A stretch of 64,000 nucleotides of DNA from Janthinobacterium sp. TB1-E2 (GTDB lineage: Bacteria; Pseudomonadota; Gammaproteobacteria; Burkholderiales; Burkholderiaceae_D): contig NZ_CP142523.1 in the NCBI RefSeq assembly GCF_036885605.1, positions 5,332,001 through 5,396,000 on the forward strand, written 5' to 3'. Below, piece by piece: positions 35,722-44,654 of this stretch. Position 1 is the stretch's first letter; every line of letters starts with the position of its first letter. The notes under the pieces were generated by a model. That model was not told the origin of the DNA, did not search any database, and saw nothing but the letters and a program-made list of their open reading frames with translations. A program made the position numbers and the translations under genes.

Positions 35722-37320
35722 TCAATGACCGCCGCCACCGCCACCGGGAGCTTTGAGTTTGTCGGCCAGCCACAGAGGCACGATGCAGGCGAGCAGGATG
35801 GCGCCGATCAGGAAGAAGCCATCGTTGTAAGCCATCACATACGCTTCGCGGCGCACGATGCCGTCGATTGCCTGCAAGGCCTGGTTGCCGGCCGTGACGG
35901 CGTCATAGCCCTTGGCCATGAACGACGACGTCAGCTGGTCGATGCGCAGCTGCGTGGCGCTGGAATACGCATTGATCGCTTCGCCCAGGCGCTGCGAATG
36001 GAAATGCTCGCGGGTGCTCAGGGCCGTGGCCAGCAGGGCGATGCCGATCGAGCCGCCCAGGTTGCGCGTCATGTTGAACAGGCTCGATGCGGACGGCATG
36101 TCCTTCGGCGCGATGCCCTTCATGGCGAAGTTCGACAGGGTCAGCATGACGAAGGGCTGGCCCAGCGCGCGCACCACCTGCGACCACAGCAGCTGGTCGT
36201 AGCCGGTGGATGCATCCATGTAGGCATTCATCATGCACGAACCGCCAAACAGCAACAGGCCGAACGAACACAGGATGCGGTTGTCCACCACGGACGACAG
36301 CTTGGCGACAAACGGCATGATGAACAGCTGCGGCAAGCCTACCCACATGATGACTTCACCGATCTGCATCGGCGAGTAGCCCGCGATCTGGCCCAGGAAC
36401 AGCGGCAGCAAAAAGGCCGAGCCATACAGGCCCATGCCCGTCACGGCCGACAGCACGGTGGCCACTAAAAAATTGCGCTGGCCATACAGCGCCAGGTTGA
36501 CGAACGGTTCGGCGCGCGTGGCACTGGTGACGACCCAGCCCAGGATGCCCACCAGGGCCATCGAGGCGAAGGCGATGATGAAACCGGAGTCGAACCAGTC
36601 CTTCGAGTTGCCTTCTTCCAGGAAGATGGTCAGGCAGCCGAGGCCCAGGGCCATGAAGAAGATGCCCAGCCAGTCGGCCTTCCAGAACATCTCGAGCTTC
36701 ATCGGCTCCTTGTCGAGGCCATAGATCATGCCGGCGATCAGCAGCACGCCCGGCACCCAGTTGATGTAGAAGATCGAAGGCCAGCCATACAGCTCGCTCA
36801 GATACCCGCCCAGGGTCGGGCCCATGGCTGGCGCCAGGGTGGCCGTCAGGCCGAAAATCGCCATGCCGACGGCGCGCTTCGACGGCGGCAGCTTGAGCAT
36901 CACCAGCGTGAACGCCATCGGGATCAGGGCGCCGCCAGTGAACCCTTGCAGCATGCGGAAGACGATCATGCTTTCCAGGTTCCACGCCGTGCCGCACAGG
37001 GTGGAGAACAGCAGGAAGAAAGCGGTGGTGCCGATCATGTAGGTACGCAGACCGAACACGCGCGCCAGCAGCGCGGTGAGGGGAATGACGATAATTTCGG
37101 CCACCAGGTAGGCCGTGGAAATCCACGAGCCCTCTTCCTGGGTGGCCGACAGCGAGCCAAGGATATCCTTGAGCGAGGAATTGGTGATCTGGATGTCGAG
37201 CACCGCCATGAAGGCGCCCAGCATGCCGGCGGCGACCGCCAGCCAGGTGCGCCCGGAGACTTTCTCGTCGATCACGGGAAACGCTGGCGGCTTCGCCAGC
37301 GTGGTGGAGGGGCTGCTCAT
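35722..37320 (-). CDS. emrB: DHA2-family MFS multidrug efflux pump (EmrB/QacA)
   Basis: 532 residues with 14 predicted helices. EmrB signature: MLGAFMAVLDIQITNSSL at the first helix and the motif MLQGFTGGALIPMAFTLVM; the drug-proton antiport motif C is around APAMGPTLGGYLSE. The C-terminus is Gly/His rich (GGGGGH). It exports hydrophobic drugs with the HlyD adaptor encoded 6 bp upstream. Co-transcribed with both neighbours. Confidence 0.95.
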   Translation of the reverse strand: MSSPSTTLAKPPAFPVIDEKVSGRTWLAVAAGMLGAFMAVLDIQITNSSLKDILGSLSATQEEGSWISTAYLVAEIIVIPLTALLARVFGLRTYMIGTTAFFLLFSTLCGTAWNLESMIVFRMLQGFTGGALIPMAFTLVMLKLPPSKRAVGMAIFGLTATLAPAMGPTLGGYLSELYGWPSIFYINWVPGVLLIAGMIYGLDKEPMKLEMFWKADWLGIFFMALGLGCLTIFLEEGNSKDWFDSGFIIAFASMALVGILGWVVTSATRAEPFVNLALYGQRNFLVATVLSAVTGMGLYGSAFLLPLFLGQIAGYSPMQIGEVIMWVGLPQLFIMPFVAKLSSVVDNRILCSFGLLLFGGSCMMNAYMDASTGYDQLLWSQVVRALGQPFVMLTLSNFAMKGIAPKDMPSASSLFNMTRNLGGSIGIALLATALSTREHFHSQRLGEAINAYSSATQLRIDQLTSSFMAKGYDAVTAGNQALQAIDGIVRREAYVMAYNDGFFLIGAILLACIVPLWLADKLKAPGGGGGGH

Positions 37321-37326
37321 GGAAGC

Positions 37327-38520
37327 TTAATGGGTGGTGGACTGGGCGGCTGGAGCAGCAGCGTGGCGCGCGGCCGGCTGCGTTTCAGGCTGATTCACTT
37401 CCACTTCGGCGATCACCGACATGCCCGGCACCAGGCGGCCATTCATGGCCTTGATGTCTTCCGGCTGGAAGACGATTTTCACCGGCACGCGCTGGACGAT
37501 CTTGGTGAAGTTGCCGGTGGCGTTATCGGCTGGCAGCAGCGCGAATTGCGCGCCCGAGGCAGGAGCGAAGCTGTCCACGGTACCGACCAGTTTCTTGCCC
37601 GGCATGGCGTCGATGGTCACGTGCACGCTCTGGCCGCGGTGCAGGTCGGCCAATTGCGTTTCCTTGAAGTTGGCGGTGACCCAGACGTTGTCCTGCACGA
37701 TGGCCGTCAATTGCTGGCCAGGCTGCACACGCATGCCCGTTTCCACGTTGCGCTTGCCGATACGGCCGGCGACAGGGGCCAGGATGCGGTTGTATTGCAG
37801 CTGCTGTTCCGCGTCCTTCAATTGCACGCGCAGCACGGCCACTTGCGCCTTGGCCACGTCGCGCGCAGCTTGCGCCGCACCGATCTGCGCCTTGGCGGCC
37901 GACGCGCTGTCGCGGCGGGCGGCCAGGTCGGCCACGGCGCTCGAGCGGGCCGCATTGGCCGCGTCGAGTTCCGCTTTCGAGACGGCTTTCATCTGGCTCG
38001 TGTACAGCTGGCCATAACGGTCCGCATCCTGTTTTGCGCGCAGCAGTTGCGCATCGGCTTGCGCCACTTGCGCCTGGGCGCCACTGGCTTGCGCCTGCAC
38101 TTGCGCGATCTGCGCGTCCGCTTGCAGCACTTGCTGCTCGGCGCTGGCGATCTGCGCGGCGATCTGCTCGGTCTTCACGCGCTGGTCGAACGGGTCGAGT
38201 TCGGCGATCACGTCGCCCTCTTTCACCATTTGATTGTCGTCGATGAAGACCTTGGTGACGACGCCGGAAATGCGCGCCGAGACAGGATGCACGTGGCCAG
38301 CCACATAGGCGTTTTCCGTTTCCACGAAATAGTGGCTGCGGTACCACATGCGCGCGCCGGCGCCCAGGGCCACGAGGACGATCAGGCCGGCGATGATTTT
38401 GACGCGGTTGTTCGGTGGTGCGGAGCTGGCGGAGGCGGCGGGCGCGGAAGGGGCGGCCGGGGCCGCGGGTGGGACGGCGCTCAGCACTTTGTGCTCTGCT
38501 TGGCCTGGCTGGTTGGACAT
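37327..38520 (-). CDS. emrA: HlyD/EmrA-family periplasmic adaptor
   Basis: 397 residues. A hydrophilic Ala/Pro-rich N-terminal tail (about 1-45), one membrane anchor (VKIIAGLIVLVALGAGARMWY), then barrel-sandwich halves around an alpha hairpin. Coiled-coil is evident (about 110-225, rich in Ala/Gln). GSYVEAENAYVAG and the closing RILAPVAGRIGKRNVETGMRV are family traits. The ATG ending at 38520 has a GGAG site 5 bases upstream; the longer frame would start beyond the promoter. First gene of emrA-emrB-outer-membrane channel, divergent from tetR. Confidence 0.93.
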   Translation of the reverse strand: MSNQPGQAEHKVLSAVPPAAPAAPSAPAASASSAPPNNRVKIIAGLIVLVALGAGARMWYRSHYFVETENAYVAGHVHPVSARISGVVTKVFIDDNQMVKEGDVIAELDPFDQRVKTEQIAAQIASAEQQVLQADAQIAQVQAQASGAQAQVAQADAQLLRAKQDADRYGQLYTSQMKAVSKAELDAANAARSSAVADLAARRDSASAAKAQIGAAQAARDVAKAQVAVLRVQLKDAEQQLQYNRILAPVAGRIGKRNVETGMRVQPGQQLTAIVQDNVWVTANFKETQLADLHRGQSVHVTIDAMPGKKLVGTVDSFAPASGAQFALLPADNATGNFTKIVQRVPVKIVFQPEDIKAMNGRLVPGMSVIAEVEVNQPETQPAARHAAAPAAQSTTH

Positions 38521-38532
38521 ACTCGCTCCGGA

Positions 38533-38554
38533 AATGAAATGATATAGGTTCATT
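38533..38554. promoter_or_regulatory. 22-bp operator 1 (efflux operon side)
   Basis: AATGAA-N10-TTCATT, perfect 6-bp arms. It overlaps the -10 box of the emrA promoter. Its centre is exactly 50 bp from operator 2. Confidence 0.75.
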
Positions 38555-38580
38555 ATTGGGCAAAGAAAAGCCAAAGTCAA
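38552..38580 (-). promoter_or_regulatory. Promoter of the efflux operon
   Basis: On the minus strand TTGACT (38580-38575), 17-bp spacer, AATAAT (38557-38552). Operator 1 overlaps its -10 box and start site. Confidence 0.7.
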
Positions 38581-38582
38581 GA

Positions 38583-38604
38583 AATGAAACGATTGCATTT
38601 CATT
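38583..38604. promoter_or_regulatory. 22-bp operator 2 (tetR side)
   Basis: AATGAAA-N8-TTTCATT, perfect 7-bp arms, extendable by an A-T pair. It covers the -35 box of the tetR promoter and lies next to the -35 of the efflux promoter. Confidence 0.75.
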
Positions 38605-38621
38605 TTAATTTGCACTACAGT
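38593..38621 (+). promoter_or_regulatory. Promoter of the tetR-type gene
   Basis: TTGCAT (38593-38598), 17-bp spacer, TACAGT (38616-38621), about 40 bp before the start codon. Its -35 box sits inside operator 2. Confidence 0.65.
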
Positions 38622-38664
38622 GTGAGCCATCACTTACCTTCCAACTTATAAAGAGACCCAGACC

Positions 38665-39384
38665 ATGTCCGATCCCGGCCTCAGCGATACCTTGCCTACC
38701 GATAAAGAATCGGGCGACACCGCCCAGGAGCTTTCCTGCTGCGGCAAACCAGCCGGCCGCCCGCGCGCGGCCGACATGGAAGCGCGCATGGACAACCTCC
38801 TGCACACGGCCGGCTGCCTGTTTCTGGAAAAAGGATATGGAAAGGTGAGCCTGGAAATGATCGCCCGCGAAGCCCATGTGGCCGTGCGCACGATTTATGT
38901 GAAGTTTGGCGGCAAGTCGGGCTTGTTCAATGCCGTGGTGGAATTGCGCCGCGCCGCCTACTTCTCGACCATGCCGGCCCTGGAAACGGATATGCGTCCC
39001 CTGCCCACCATCCTGGGCGAGTTCGGCCTGCTGTTCGTGCAACTGGTCACCATGCCGGCGGCCATCCACCTCAATCGCATGGTGGTGGCCGAAGCGGCCA
39101 CGCATCCTGAACTGGCGGAAACGTTTTACAAGGTGGGACCGGGACAGACGCGCGAGATGCTGACGAGGTTTTTCAGCCGCCCCGACATCGCGCCGCTGTT
39201 CCGCGCGGAACTGGCGCCGGCCATGCTGTCGCTGCACTTGCTCAATTGCCTGCTGGGCGACCAGATGTCGCGCCTGCTGTTTCCGCCGCAGACGCAACCG
39301 GACGTGGCGCAATTACGCGCCAAGGTGGCCGTCAGTCTCGACCTGTTCCTGCGCGGCACCCTGCGCCAGCCGCTGGCGGACTGA
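38665..39384 (+). CDS. TetR/AcrR-family regulator, likely repressor of the efflux operon
   Basis: 239 residues. A 30-residue polar N-terminal extension with a CC pair (LSCCGKPAGRPRA) precedes the TetR helix-turn-helix (LFLEKGYGKVSLEMIAREAHVAVRTIYVKFGGKSGLF, about residues 51-87). The C-terminal domain (TetR_C_AefR-like) would bind the inducer drug. Divergent from emrAB-channel, with two matched palindromes between them, one on each promoter; hence it very likely represses both. The ribosome site is weak. Confidence 0.92.
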   Translation: MSDPGLSDTLPTDKESGDTAQELSCCGKPAGRPRAADMEARMDNLLHTAGCLFLEKGYGKVSLEMIAREAHVAVRTIYVKFGGKSGLFNAVVELRRAAYFSTMPALETDMRPLPTILGEFGLLFVQLVTMPAAIHLNRMVVAEAATHPELAETFYKVGPGQTREMLTRFFSRPDIAPLFRAELAPAMLSLHLLNCLLGDQMSRLLFPPQTQPDVAQLRAKVAVSLDLFLRGTLRQPLAD

Positions 39385-39407
39385 CGCGGGAAGGCTGACC
39401 GGGGAGG

Positions 39408-40583
39408 TCAGCCAGGGCGGCTGCAGCCTTCCGGCAACGCCGCTTCGGCGTGTTCATCGTTCAAACCCAGCGCGCGCAGGAAAGGCTGGACCGCCGACGC
39501 GCCATCGACAGTGAGTGAAGACTCGCTTCCATCGTAGCGGTCCGGGCCATAGCGCATCAGGTCGAACGAGGTTTCAAAGCGCTGCGCCAGGAAATACGTG
39601 CGGAAGTAATCGAAGGAAAACGCCACCTGGCCATCTTCCCGCAGCAGCAAGCCATGCGCATACAGCGGCGCCAGCCAATCCCCGGCCGCCATGCTCCAGC
39701 CCTTCACGCCGCAATAATCGCTGGCAAAGCGTTCCAGTTCCGCCTCGTTGAGGAAAACGCTCTTGGCTTCGAACATCACGAACGCCAGTTCGATCAGGAA
39801 TTCACGCGCATCGGCAGCCGCGCCGGCGTCCACGCGCCGCTGCGCGCCCGCCTTGCCCAGCAAGCCGTCGAGATAATCGCGTTCGCCTGCCAGCTGCGGA
39901 AGCAAGGTGGCAAACACATACTCGGCATCCACCTGCCCCGTTTCCTGGCCATTCGGCGTGTACAGCACCGACAGCGCGAAGTTCTTGCTCACGTCATCGA
40001 ACTCGCGCAGGGACACCGTCCACCGCGTGCCTGGCGCGCCGCCATCGGCCGCTGCCTCGCCAGTGCCGAACTCGAGCACGGCAAACGCCGCCATCTGGCC
40101 ACTGGTATCGTACAGGCTGCCGGGATTGCTCTTGAACAAGATGCCCAGCGATTTCATCAGCGAACTGGCATCGCCCGTATGCTGGTGGCCATGGAACACG
40201 GCATGGATATTCTTGTAGTGCGCGCGCTGCTCGGCACTGGCGTGCTCATCGGCGGAGAAAAAACTGAAGCCGGCATTGCCCAGCGCCGCAGCGGCGACAC
40301 CCTGCGCGCGGCTGCCCGGCACCAGGTAGAAACGCGCGCCAGGCAAGCTGGCCGCCTGCAGCAAGGGGCGCAGGAAGTATTCGTAGACATACACGGGTGT
40401 CGTGCCGGCACAGGCGTCGGGCGCCACCAGCTGGCCTGTGAAGAAAATCGCATCGATCCGCTTGCCCGCCGCCAGGATAGCGGCCACATCCTGGTACAAG
40501 GCATGCAGCATCACGGCTTGCTCTTGCTCGTCAGCCCGGCGCAAACGGACGTCGGCAATATGAAGGGCGGTAAATTTTTTCAT
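39408..40583 (-). CDS. Degenerate calcineurin-like metallophosphoesterase with STAND-like C-terminal tail
   Basis: 391 residues. The N-terminal 190 residues align by pattern with calcineurin-like phosphoesterases: LHIADVR (family DxH, here D11-V-R13), FFTGQLV (family GD, here G50-Q51), VPGSRA (family GNHD, here GSRA at 90-93) and FHGHQH (GHxH, intact at 132-135). Three of four metal motifs are lost, so catalysis is doubtful. The C-terminal part (about 260-345: FLIELAFVMFEAKSVFLNEAELERF, ... VAFSFDYFRTYFLAQRF) resembles the winged-helix end of STAND/NACHT proteins, where a similar phosphoesterase domain is often N-terminal, but no NTPase domain exists here. Monocistronic. Possible pseudoenzyme or remnant of a defence-type protein. 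Confidence 0.55.
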   Translation of the reverse strand: MKKFTALHIADVRLRRADEQEQAVMLHALYQDVAAILAAGKRIDAIFFTGQLVAPDACAGTTPVYVYEYFLRPLLQAASLPGARFYLVPGSRAQGVAAAALGNAGFSFFSADEHASAEQRAHYKNIHAVFHGHQHTGDASSLMKSLGILFKSNPGSLYDTSGQMAAFAVLEFGTGEAAADGGAPGTRWTVSLREFDDVSKNFALSVLYTPNGQETGQVDAEYVFATLLPQLAGERDYLDGLLGKAGAQRRVDAGAAADAREFLIELAFVMFEAKSVFLNEAELERFASDYCGVKGWSMAAGDWLAPLYAHGLLLREDGQVAFSFDYFRTYFLAQRFETSFDLMRYGPDRYDGSESSLTVDGASAVQPFLRALGLNDEHAEAALPEGCSRPG

Positions 40584-40788
40584 CGTTGCAAAGCTCTCTC
40601 AGTACAGCGGAATTTGACCGTATCCCACGCTGGCAACATTCCTGGAAAAATCACACGCTTCCGTCGAAGCAAAAGAAAAACATGGTTACAGACCTCCATT
40701 CTGCCACTTTTTCCGCACGGCAATACTCACCAATTTTCACAAGGCACCGCTGCGTCACGTTTTACTATGCCGCAGGTCAAGGGAAATA

Positions 40789-40819
40789 AAAAAAACCGGG
40801 AACATGTCCCGGTTTTTTT
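40789..40819. terminator. Bidirectional terminator before the lpdA remnant
   Basis: Stem CCGGGA/TCCCGG with a 5-nt loop, flanked by A and T runs of about seven on either side. It lies about 20 bp beyond the remnant's stop codon and could end transcripts from either direction. Confidence 0.85.
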
Positions 40820-40840
40820 GTACTGAAAGTTAACGCTTTA

Positions 40841-41035
40841 TCAGCGCTTGCGCGGTGGCGGCAAGTCCGTGCACACGCCTTCGTACACTTCAGCGGCCAT
40901 ACCGATCGATTCGCCCAGGGTTGGATGCGGATGGATGGTCTTGCCGATGTCGGTGCCGTCGCAGCCCATTTCGATGGCCAGCGCGATTTCGCCGCCTCAT
41001 CGCTCCCCTGTCGCCCGCGTGCGTGCCGACGATGG
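40841..41035 (-). pseudogene. Broken duplicate of the lpdA 3' end
   Basis: This segment repeats the end of lpdA (41101-41285). Over the first 153 bases, including the stop codon and the last 50 codons, there are six mismatches, all in third positions and all synonymous. Beyond that, the remnant has about 10 extra bases that break the frame, and homology ends at 41035. It has no start and no ribosome site; the 93-codon open frame across it is out of phase with lpdA. It is a dead fragment behind the intact operon, with a terminator on each side. Confidence 0.85.
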
Positions 41036-41044
41036 CCGGATAAT

Positions 41045-41075
41045 AAAAAACCCCGCAATCGCTTGCGGGGTTTTT
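41045..41075. terminator. Terminator after lpdA
   Basis: Stem CCCCGCAA/TTGCGGGG, loop TCGC, with A6 and T5 tracts on the two sides. It ends the aceEF-lpdA operon on the minus strand. Confidence 0.88.
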
Positions 41076-41100
41076 AGTGTTACGACACAGCGCTACAACA

Positions 41101-42891
41101 TCAGCGCTTGCGCGGCGGCGGCAAGTCCGTGCACACGCCTTCGTACACTTCGGCGGCCATACCGATCGATTCGCCCAAGGTCGGGTGCGGATGGATGGTC
41201 TTGCCGATGTCGGTGCCGTCGCAGCCCATTTCGATGGCCAGCGCGATCTCGCCGATCATATCGCCCGCATGCGTGCCGACGATGGTGCCGCCGATGATGC
41301 GGTGCGTTTCAGCGTCGAACAGCAGCTTGGTGAAGCCTTCGGCGCGGCCGTTGGCCACGGCGCGGCCCGAAGCTGCCCATGGGAAGTGGCCCTTCTCGAC
41401 CTTGATGCCCTTGGCTTTCGCTTCGTCTTCCGTGATGCCGGCCCATGCCACTTCCGGATCCGTGTAGGCGACCGACGGGATCACCTTGACGTCGAAGTGC
41501 GACTTCTGGCCGGAAGCGGCTTCCGCTGCCACGTGGGCTTCATGCACGGCCTTGTGCGCCAGCATCGGCTGGCCCACCAGGTCGCCGATGGCGAAGATGT
41601 TCGGCACGTTGGTGCGCATCTGGCTGTCGACGTTGATGAAACCGCGGTCCGTCACTTGCACGCCCGCCTTGTCGGCGGCCAGCTTCTTGCCGTTCGGGCT
41701 GCGGCCCACGGCCACCAGCACCAGGTCGTAGATCTGTGGCGGCGGTGCGGTAGCACCTGCTTCAGCTGCTTCGAACGTGACCTTGATGCCTTCCGGCAGC
41801 GCTTCCACCGCGACCGTCTTGGTCTTGGTCATGATGTTGTTGAAGCGCTTCTCGTTGAACTTCTGCCACACCTTGACGGCGTCGCGGTCCGCGCCCTGCA
41901 TCAGGCCATCCATCATTTCGACCACGTCGATGCGCGCACCGAAGGTCGAATAAACAGTCGCCATTTCCAGGCCGATGATGCCGCCGCCGATGACCAGCAT
42001 GCGCTTCGGGATCTGGCGCAATTCCAGCGCGCCCGTCGAATCGACGATGCGCGGGTCTTCCGGCACGAAGGGCAGCTTCACCACGGACGAACCGGCGGCG
42101 ATGATGGCTTGCTTGAACTGCACGACTTTTTTCGAGCCGTCGCCTGCCGTCACTTCGATGTGGTTCGCGGACAGGAACTGGCCCACGCCCGTCACCACTT
42201 GCGTCTTGCGCGCCTTGGCCATGCCGGCCAGACCGCCCGTCATGTTCGAGATCACGCCTTCCTTGTACTTGCGTACCTGGTCGATGTCGATCGTCGGCTT
42301 GGCAAACGTCACGCCCGTGTTGGACATGTGCGCCGTTTCATCGATGACGGAGGCGACGTGCAACAGCGCCTTCGACGGGATGCAGCCCACGTTCAGGCAC
42401 ACGCCGCCCAGGGTCGCGTAGCGCTCGACGATGACCGTCGACATGCCCAGGTCGGCCGCGCGGAACGCCGCCGAATAGCCGCCAGGACCGCCGCCCAGCA
42501 CCATCATGTCGACGTCGATGTCGACCTGGCCGCTGTAATTGCCGGCCGGGATGGCGGCAACGGCTGCAGCTGGTGCCGCCGCTGCAGGAGCCGGAGCCGC
42601 TGCAGGCGCAGGAGCGGCCGCCGGTGCGGCTGCGGGAGCGGCAACGCCTTCCGACGCTTCCACCACCAGCAGCGCGCTGCCTTCGGCGATCTTGTCGCCG
42701 ACCTTGACCTTGACTTCCTTGACGACGCCGGCGTGGGTCGATGGAATCTCCATACTGGCCTTGTCCGATTCGACCGTGACCAGGGACTGGTCCACCTTGA
42801 TGGTGTCGCCGACCTTGACCATCAGCTCGATGACTTCGACTTCCTTGAAATCGCCGATATTCGGTACTTTTACCTCTACTGTGCTCATCAA
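41101..42891 (-). CDS. lpdA: Dihydrolipoamide dehydrogenase (E3) with N-terminal lipoyl domain
   Basis: 596 residues. Residues 1-75 are a lipoyl domain with the lipoylated lysine in ESDKASME; an Ala/Pro linker follows; then the flavoprotein with FAD motif [17 protein letters not shown], redox-active CLNVGC, NAD motif [10 protein letters not shown] and the C-terminal HPHPTLGES active-site histidine. It reoxidises lipoamide in the pyruvate dehydrogenase complex. The extra lipoyl domain on E3 is known from several proteobacteria. It follows aceF by 7 bp. Confidence 0.97.
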   Translation of the reverse strand: MMSTVEVKVPNIGDFKEVEVIELMVKVGDTIKVDQSLVTVESDKASMEIPSTHAGVVKEVKVKVGDKIAEGSALLVVEASEGVAAPAAAPAAAPAPAAAPAPAAAAPAAAVAAIPAGNYSGQVDIDVDMMVLGGGPGGYSAAFRAADLGMSTVIVERYATLGGVCLNVGCIPSKALLHVASVIDETAHMSNTGVTFAKPTIDIDQVRKYKEGVISNMTGGLAGMAKARKTQVVTGVGQFLSANHIEVTAGDGSKKVVQFKQAIIAAGSSVVKLPFVPEDPRIVDSTGALELRQIPKRMLVIGGGIIGLEMATVYSTFGARIDVVEMMDGLMQGADRDAVKVWQKFNEKRFNNIMTKTKTVAVEALPEGIKVTFEAAEAGATAPPPQIYDLVLVAVGRSPNGKKLAADKAGVQVTDRGFINVDSQMRTNVPNIFAIGDLVGQPMLAHKAVHEAHVAAEAASGQKSHFDVKVIPSVAYTDPEVAWAGITEDEAKAKGIKVEKGHFPWAASGRAVANGRAEGFTKLLFDAETHRIIGGTIVGTHAGDMIGEIALAIEMGCDGTDIGKTIHPHPTLGESIGMAAEVYEGVCTDLPPPRKR

Positions 42892-42898
42892 TCGCTCC

Positions 42899-44560
42899 TT
42901 ACAGCAGAATTTTGCGCATGTCGGCCAGGACTTCGCCGAGGTACACGGAGAATCGCGCGCCCATCGCGCCGTCGACCACGCGGTGGTCGTAGGACAGCGA
43001 AGTGCCCATCATCAAACGTGGCTGGAAGGCCTTGCCATCCCATACCGGCTTGATCGATGCTTTCGACAGGCCCAGGATCGCGACTTCCGGCGCATTGACG
43101 ATAGGCGTGAAGTGCGTGCCGCCGATGCCGCCCAGGGACGAGATCGTGAAGCTGGCACCCTGCATGTCGGCCGGTTTCAGCTTGCCTTCGCGCGCCTGCA
43201 GCGACAGTTCCGTCATTTCGCGGGCGATCTGCGAGACCGACTTCTGGTCCGCGCCCTTGATCACGGGGACCACCAGGCCATTCGGCGTGTCGGCCGCGAA
43301 GCCGATGTTGTAGTACTGCTTGAGGATCAGGTTCTCGCCCTTGGCATCCAAGGAAGCGTTAAACGCGGGGAATTTCTTCAGCGCGGCAACGGAAGCCTTG
43401 ATGACGAAAGCGAGCATGGTCAGCTTGGCCGCATCCTTGTTTTTCGCATTGGCCGCGTTGGTGTCGACGCGGAACGCTTCCAGATCCGTCACGTCCGCTT
43501 CGTCGAACTGCGTGACGTGCGGGATCATGACCCAGTTGCGGTGCAAATTCGGGCCCGAGATTTTCTTGATGCGCGACAGCGGCAGCAATTCGGTCGTGCC
43601 GAACTTGCTGAAGTCCAGCGACGGCCATGGCAGCAGATCCAGGCCCACGCCCGAACCGCCTTTGGCGGCGACCGGCGCATTCGGCGCGGCGACGGCGCCC
43701 GACATCACGCCCTTGACGAAGTTCTGCACGTCTTCCTGGGTGATGCGGCCCTTCGGACCGGAACCGCCCACGCGGGTCAGGTCCACGCCCAGTTCGCGCG
43801 CGAACTTGCGGATCGATGGCGACGCGTGCGCCAGCTTGCCGTTCGCTGCAGGAGCGGCGGCAGGAGCTGGTGCAGCGAGCGGCGCCGAAGCGACGGCGGC
43901 GGCTGGCGCGGCGGCAGCTTGCGCAGCGGGTGCAGGTGCAGCAGCGGCAGGTGCGGCAGGAGCAGCGCCACCGGTCGTTTCCACGACCAGCACCAGGCTG
44001 CCCTTGGCAACCTTGTCGCCGACCTTGACTTTCAATTCCTTGACGATACCGGCATGGCTCGATGGGATTTCCATGCTGGCCTTGTCCGATTCGACTGTCA
44101 GCAGCGACTGGTCGACCTTGATGCTGTCGCCGACCTTGACCATCAGTTCGATGACTTCGACTTCCTTGAAGTCGCCGATATCGGGCACGGTCACTTCGAC
44201 CAGGGCTGGCGCGCCGGCTGGGGCGGCAGGTGCTGGCGCGGCCGCAGGAGCGGCGGCGGGGGTTTCAGCGGCAGGTGCTGCGGCCGGGGCGGCAGCGGCA
44301 GGCGCAGGGGCCGAGGCGGCGTCCGCCACTTCCAGCAGCAGGACCAGCGAACCTTCGGCGATCTTGTCGCCCACGTTGACTTTCAATTCCTTGACGACAC
44401 CGGCGTGGCTCGATGGAATTTCCATGCTGGCCTTGTCCGATTCGACCGTGATCAGGGACTGGTCGACCTTGACCGTATCGCCTGGCTTGACCATCAGTTC
44501 AATGATCTCGACTTCCTTGAAATCGCCGATATCCGGGACTTTGACTTCCACAATGCTCAT
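42899..44560 (-). CDS. aceF: Dihydrolipoamide acetyltransferase (E2) of pyruvate dehydrogenase
   Basis: 553 residues. Two lipoyl domains (about 1-75 and 113-188), each with [13 protein letters not shown], joined by Ala/Pro linkers; a peripheral-subunit binding domain ([33 protein letters not shown]); and the acetyltransferase core with YDHRVVDGA (catalytic His) near the C-terminus. It forms the complex core. The ATG ending at 44560 follows GGAG; upstream in-frame codons are discarded. Second gene of the operon, 94 bp after aceE. Confidence 0.97.
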   Translation of the reverse strand: MSIVEVKVPDIGDFKEVEIIELMVKPGDTVKVDQSLITVESDKASMEIPSSHAGVVKELKVNVGDKIAEGSLVLLLEVADAASAPAPAAAAPAAAPAAETPAAAPAAAPAPAAPAGAPALVEVTVPDIGDFKEVEVIELMVKVGDSIKVDQSLLTVESDKASMEIPSSHAGIVKELKVKVGDKVAKGSLVLVVETTGGAAPAAPAAAAPAPAAQAAAAPAAAVASAPLAAPAPAAAPAANGKLAHASPSIRKFARELGVDLTRVGGSGPKGRITQEDVQNFVKGVMSGAVAAPNAPVAAKGGSGVGLDLLPWPSLDFSKFGTTELLPLSRIKKISGPNLHRNWVMIPHVTQFDEADVTDLEAFRVDTNAANAKNKDAAKLTMLAFVIKASVAALKKFPAFNASLDAKGENLILKQYYNIGFAADTPNGLVVPVIKGADQKSVSQIAREMTELSLQAREGKLKPADMQGASFTISSLGGIGGTHFTPIVNAPEVAILGLSKASIKPVWDGKAFQPRLMMGTSLSYDHRVVDGAMGARFSVYLGEVLADMRKILL

Positions 44561-44654
44561 AGCTTGCTCCGTTATTTTATTTGTCAGATGGACCCGCACA
44601 CACGCCAGGGCGGCGCTTTCGCACCGCCCTGGCATCATCGGGTCCGCACAACGA

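Noticed and set aside
40777..41058. A 93-codon open frame over the lpdA remnant
   Set aside because: It reads the fragment out of phase with lpdA, runs into both terminators and has an arbitrary composition.
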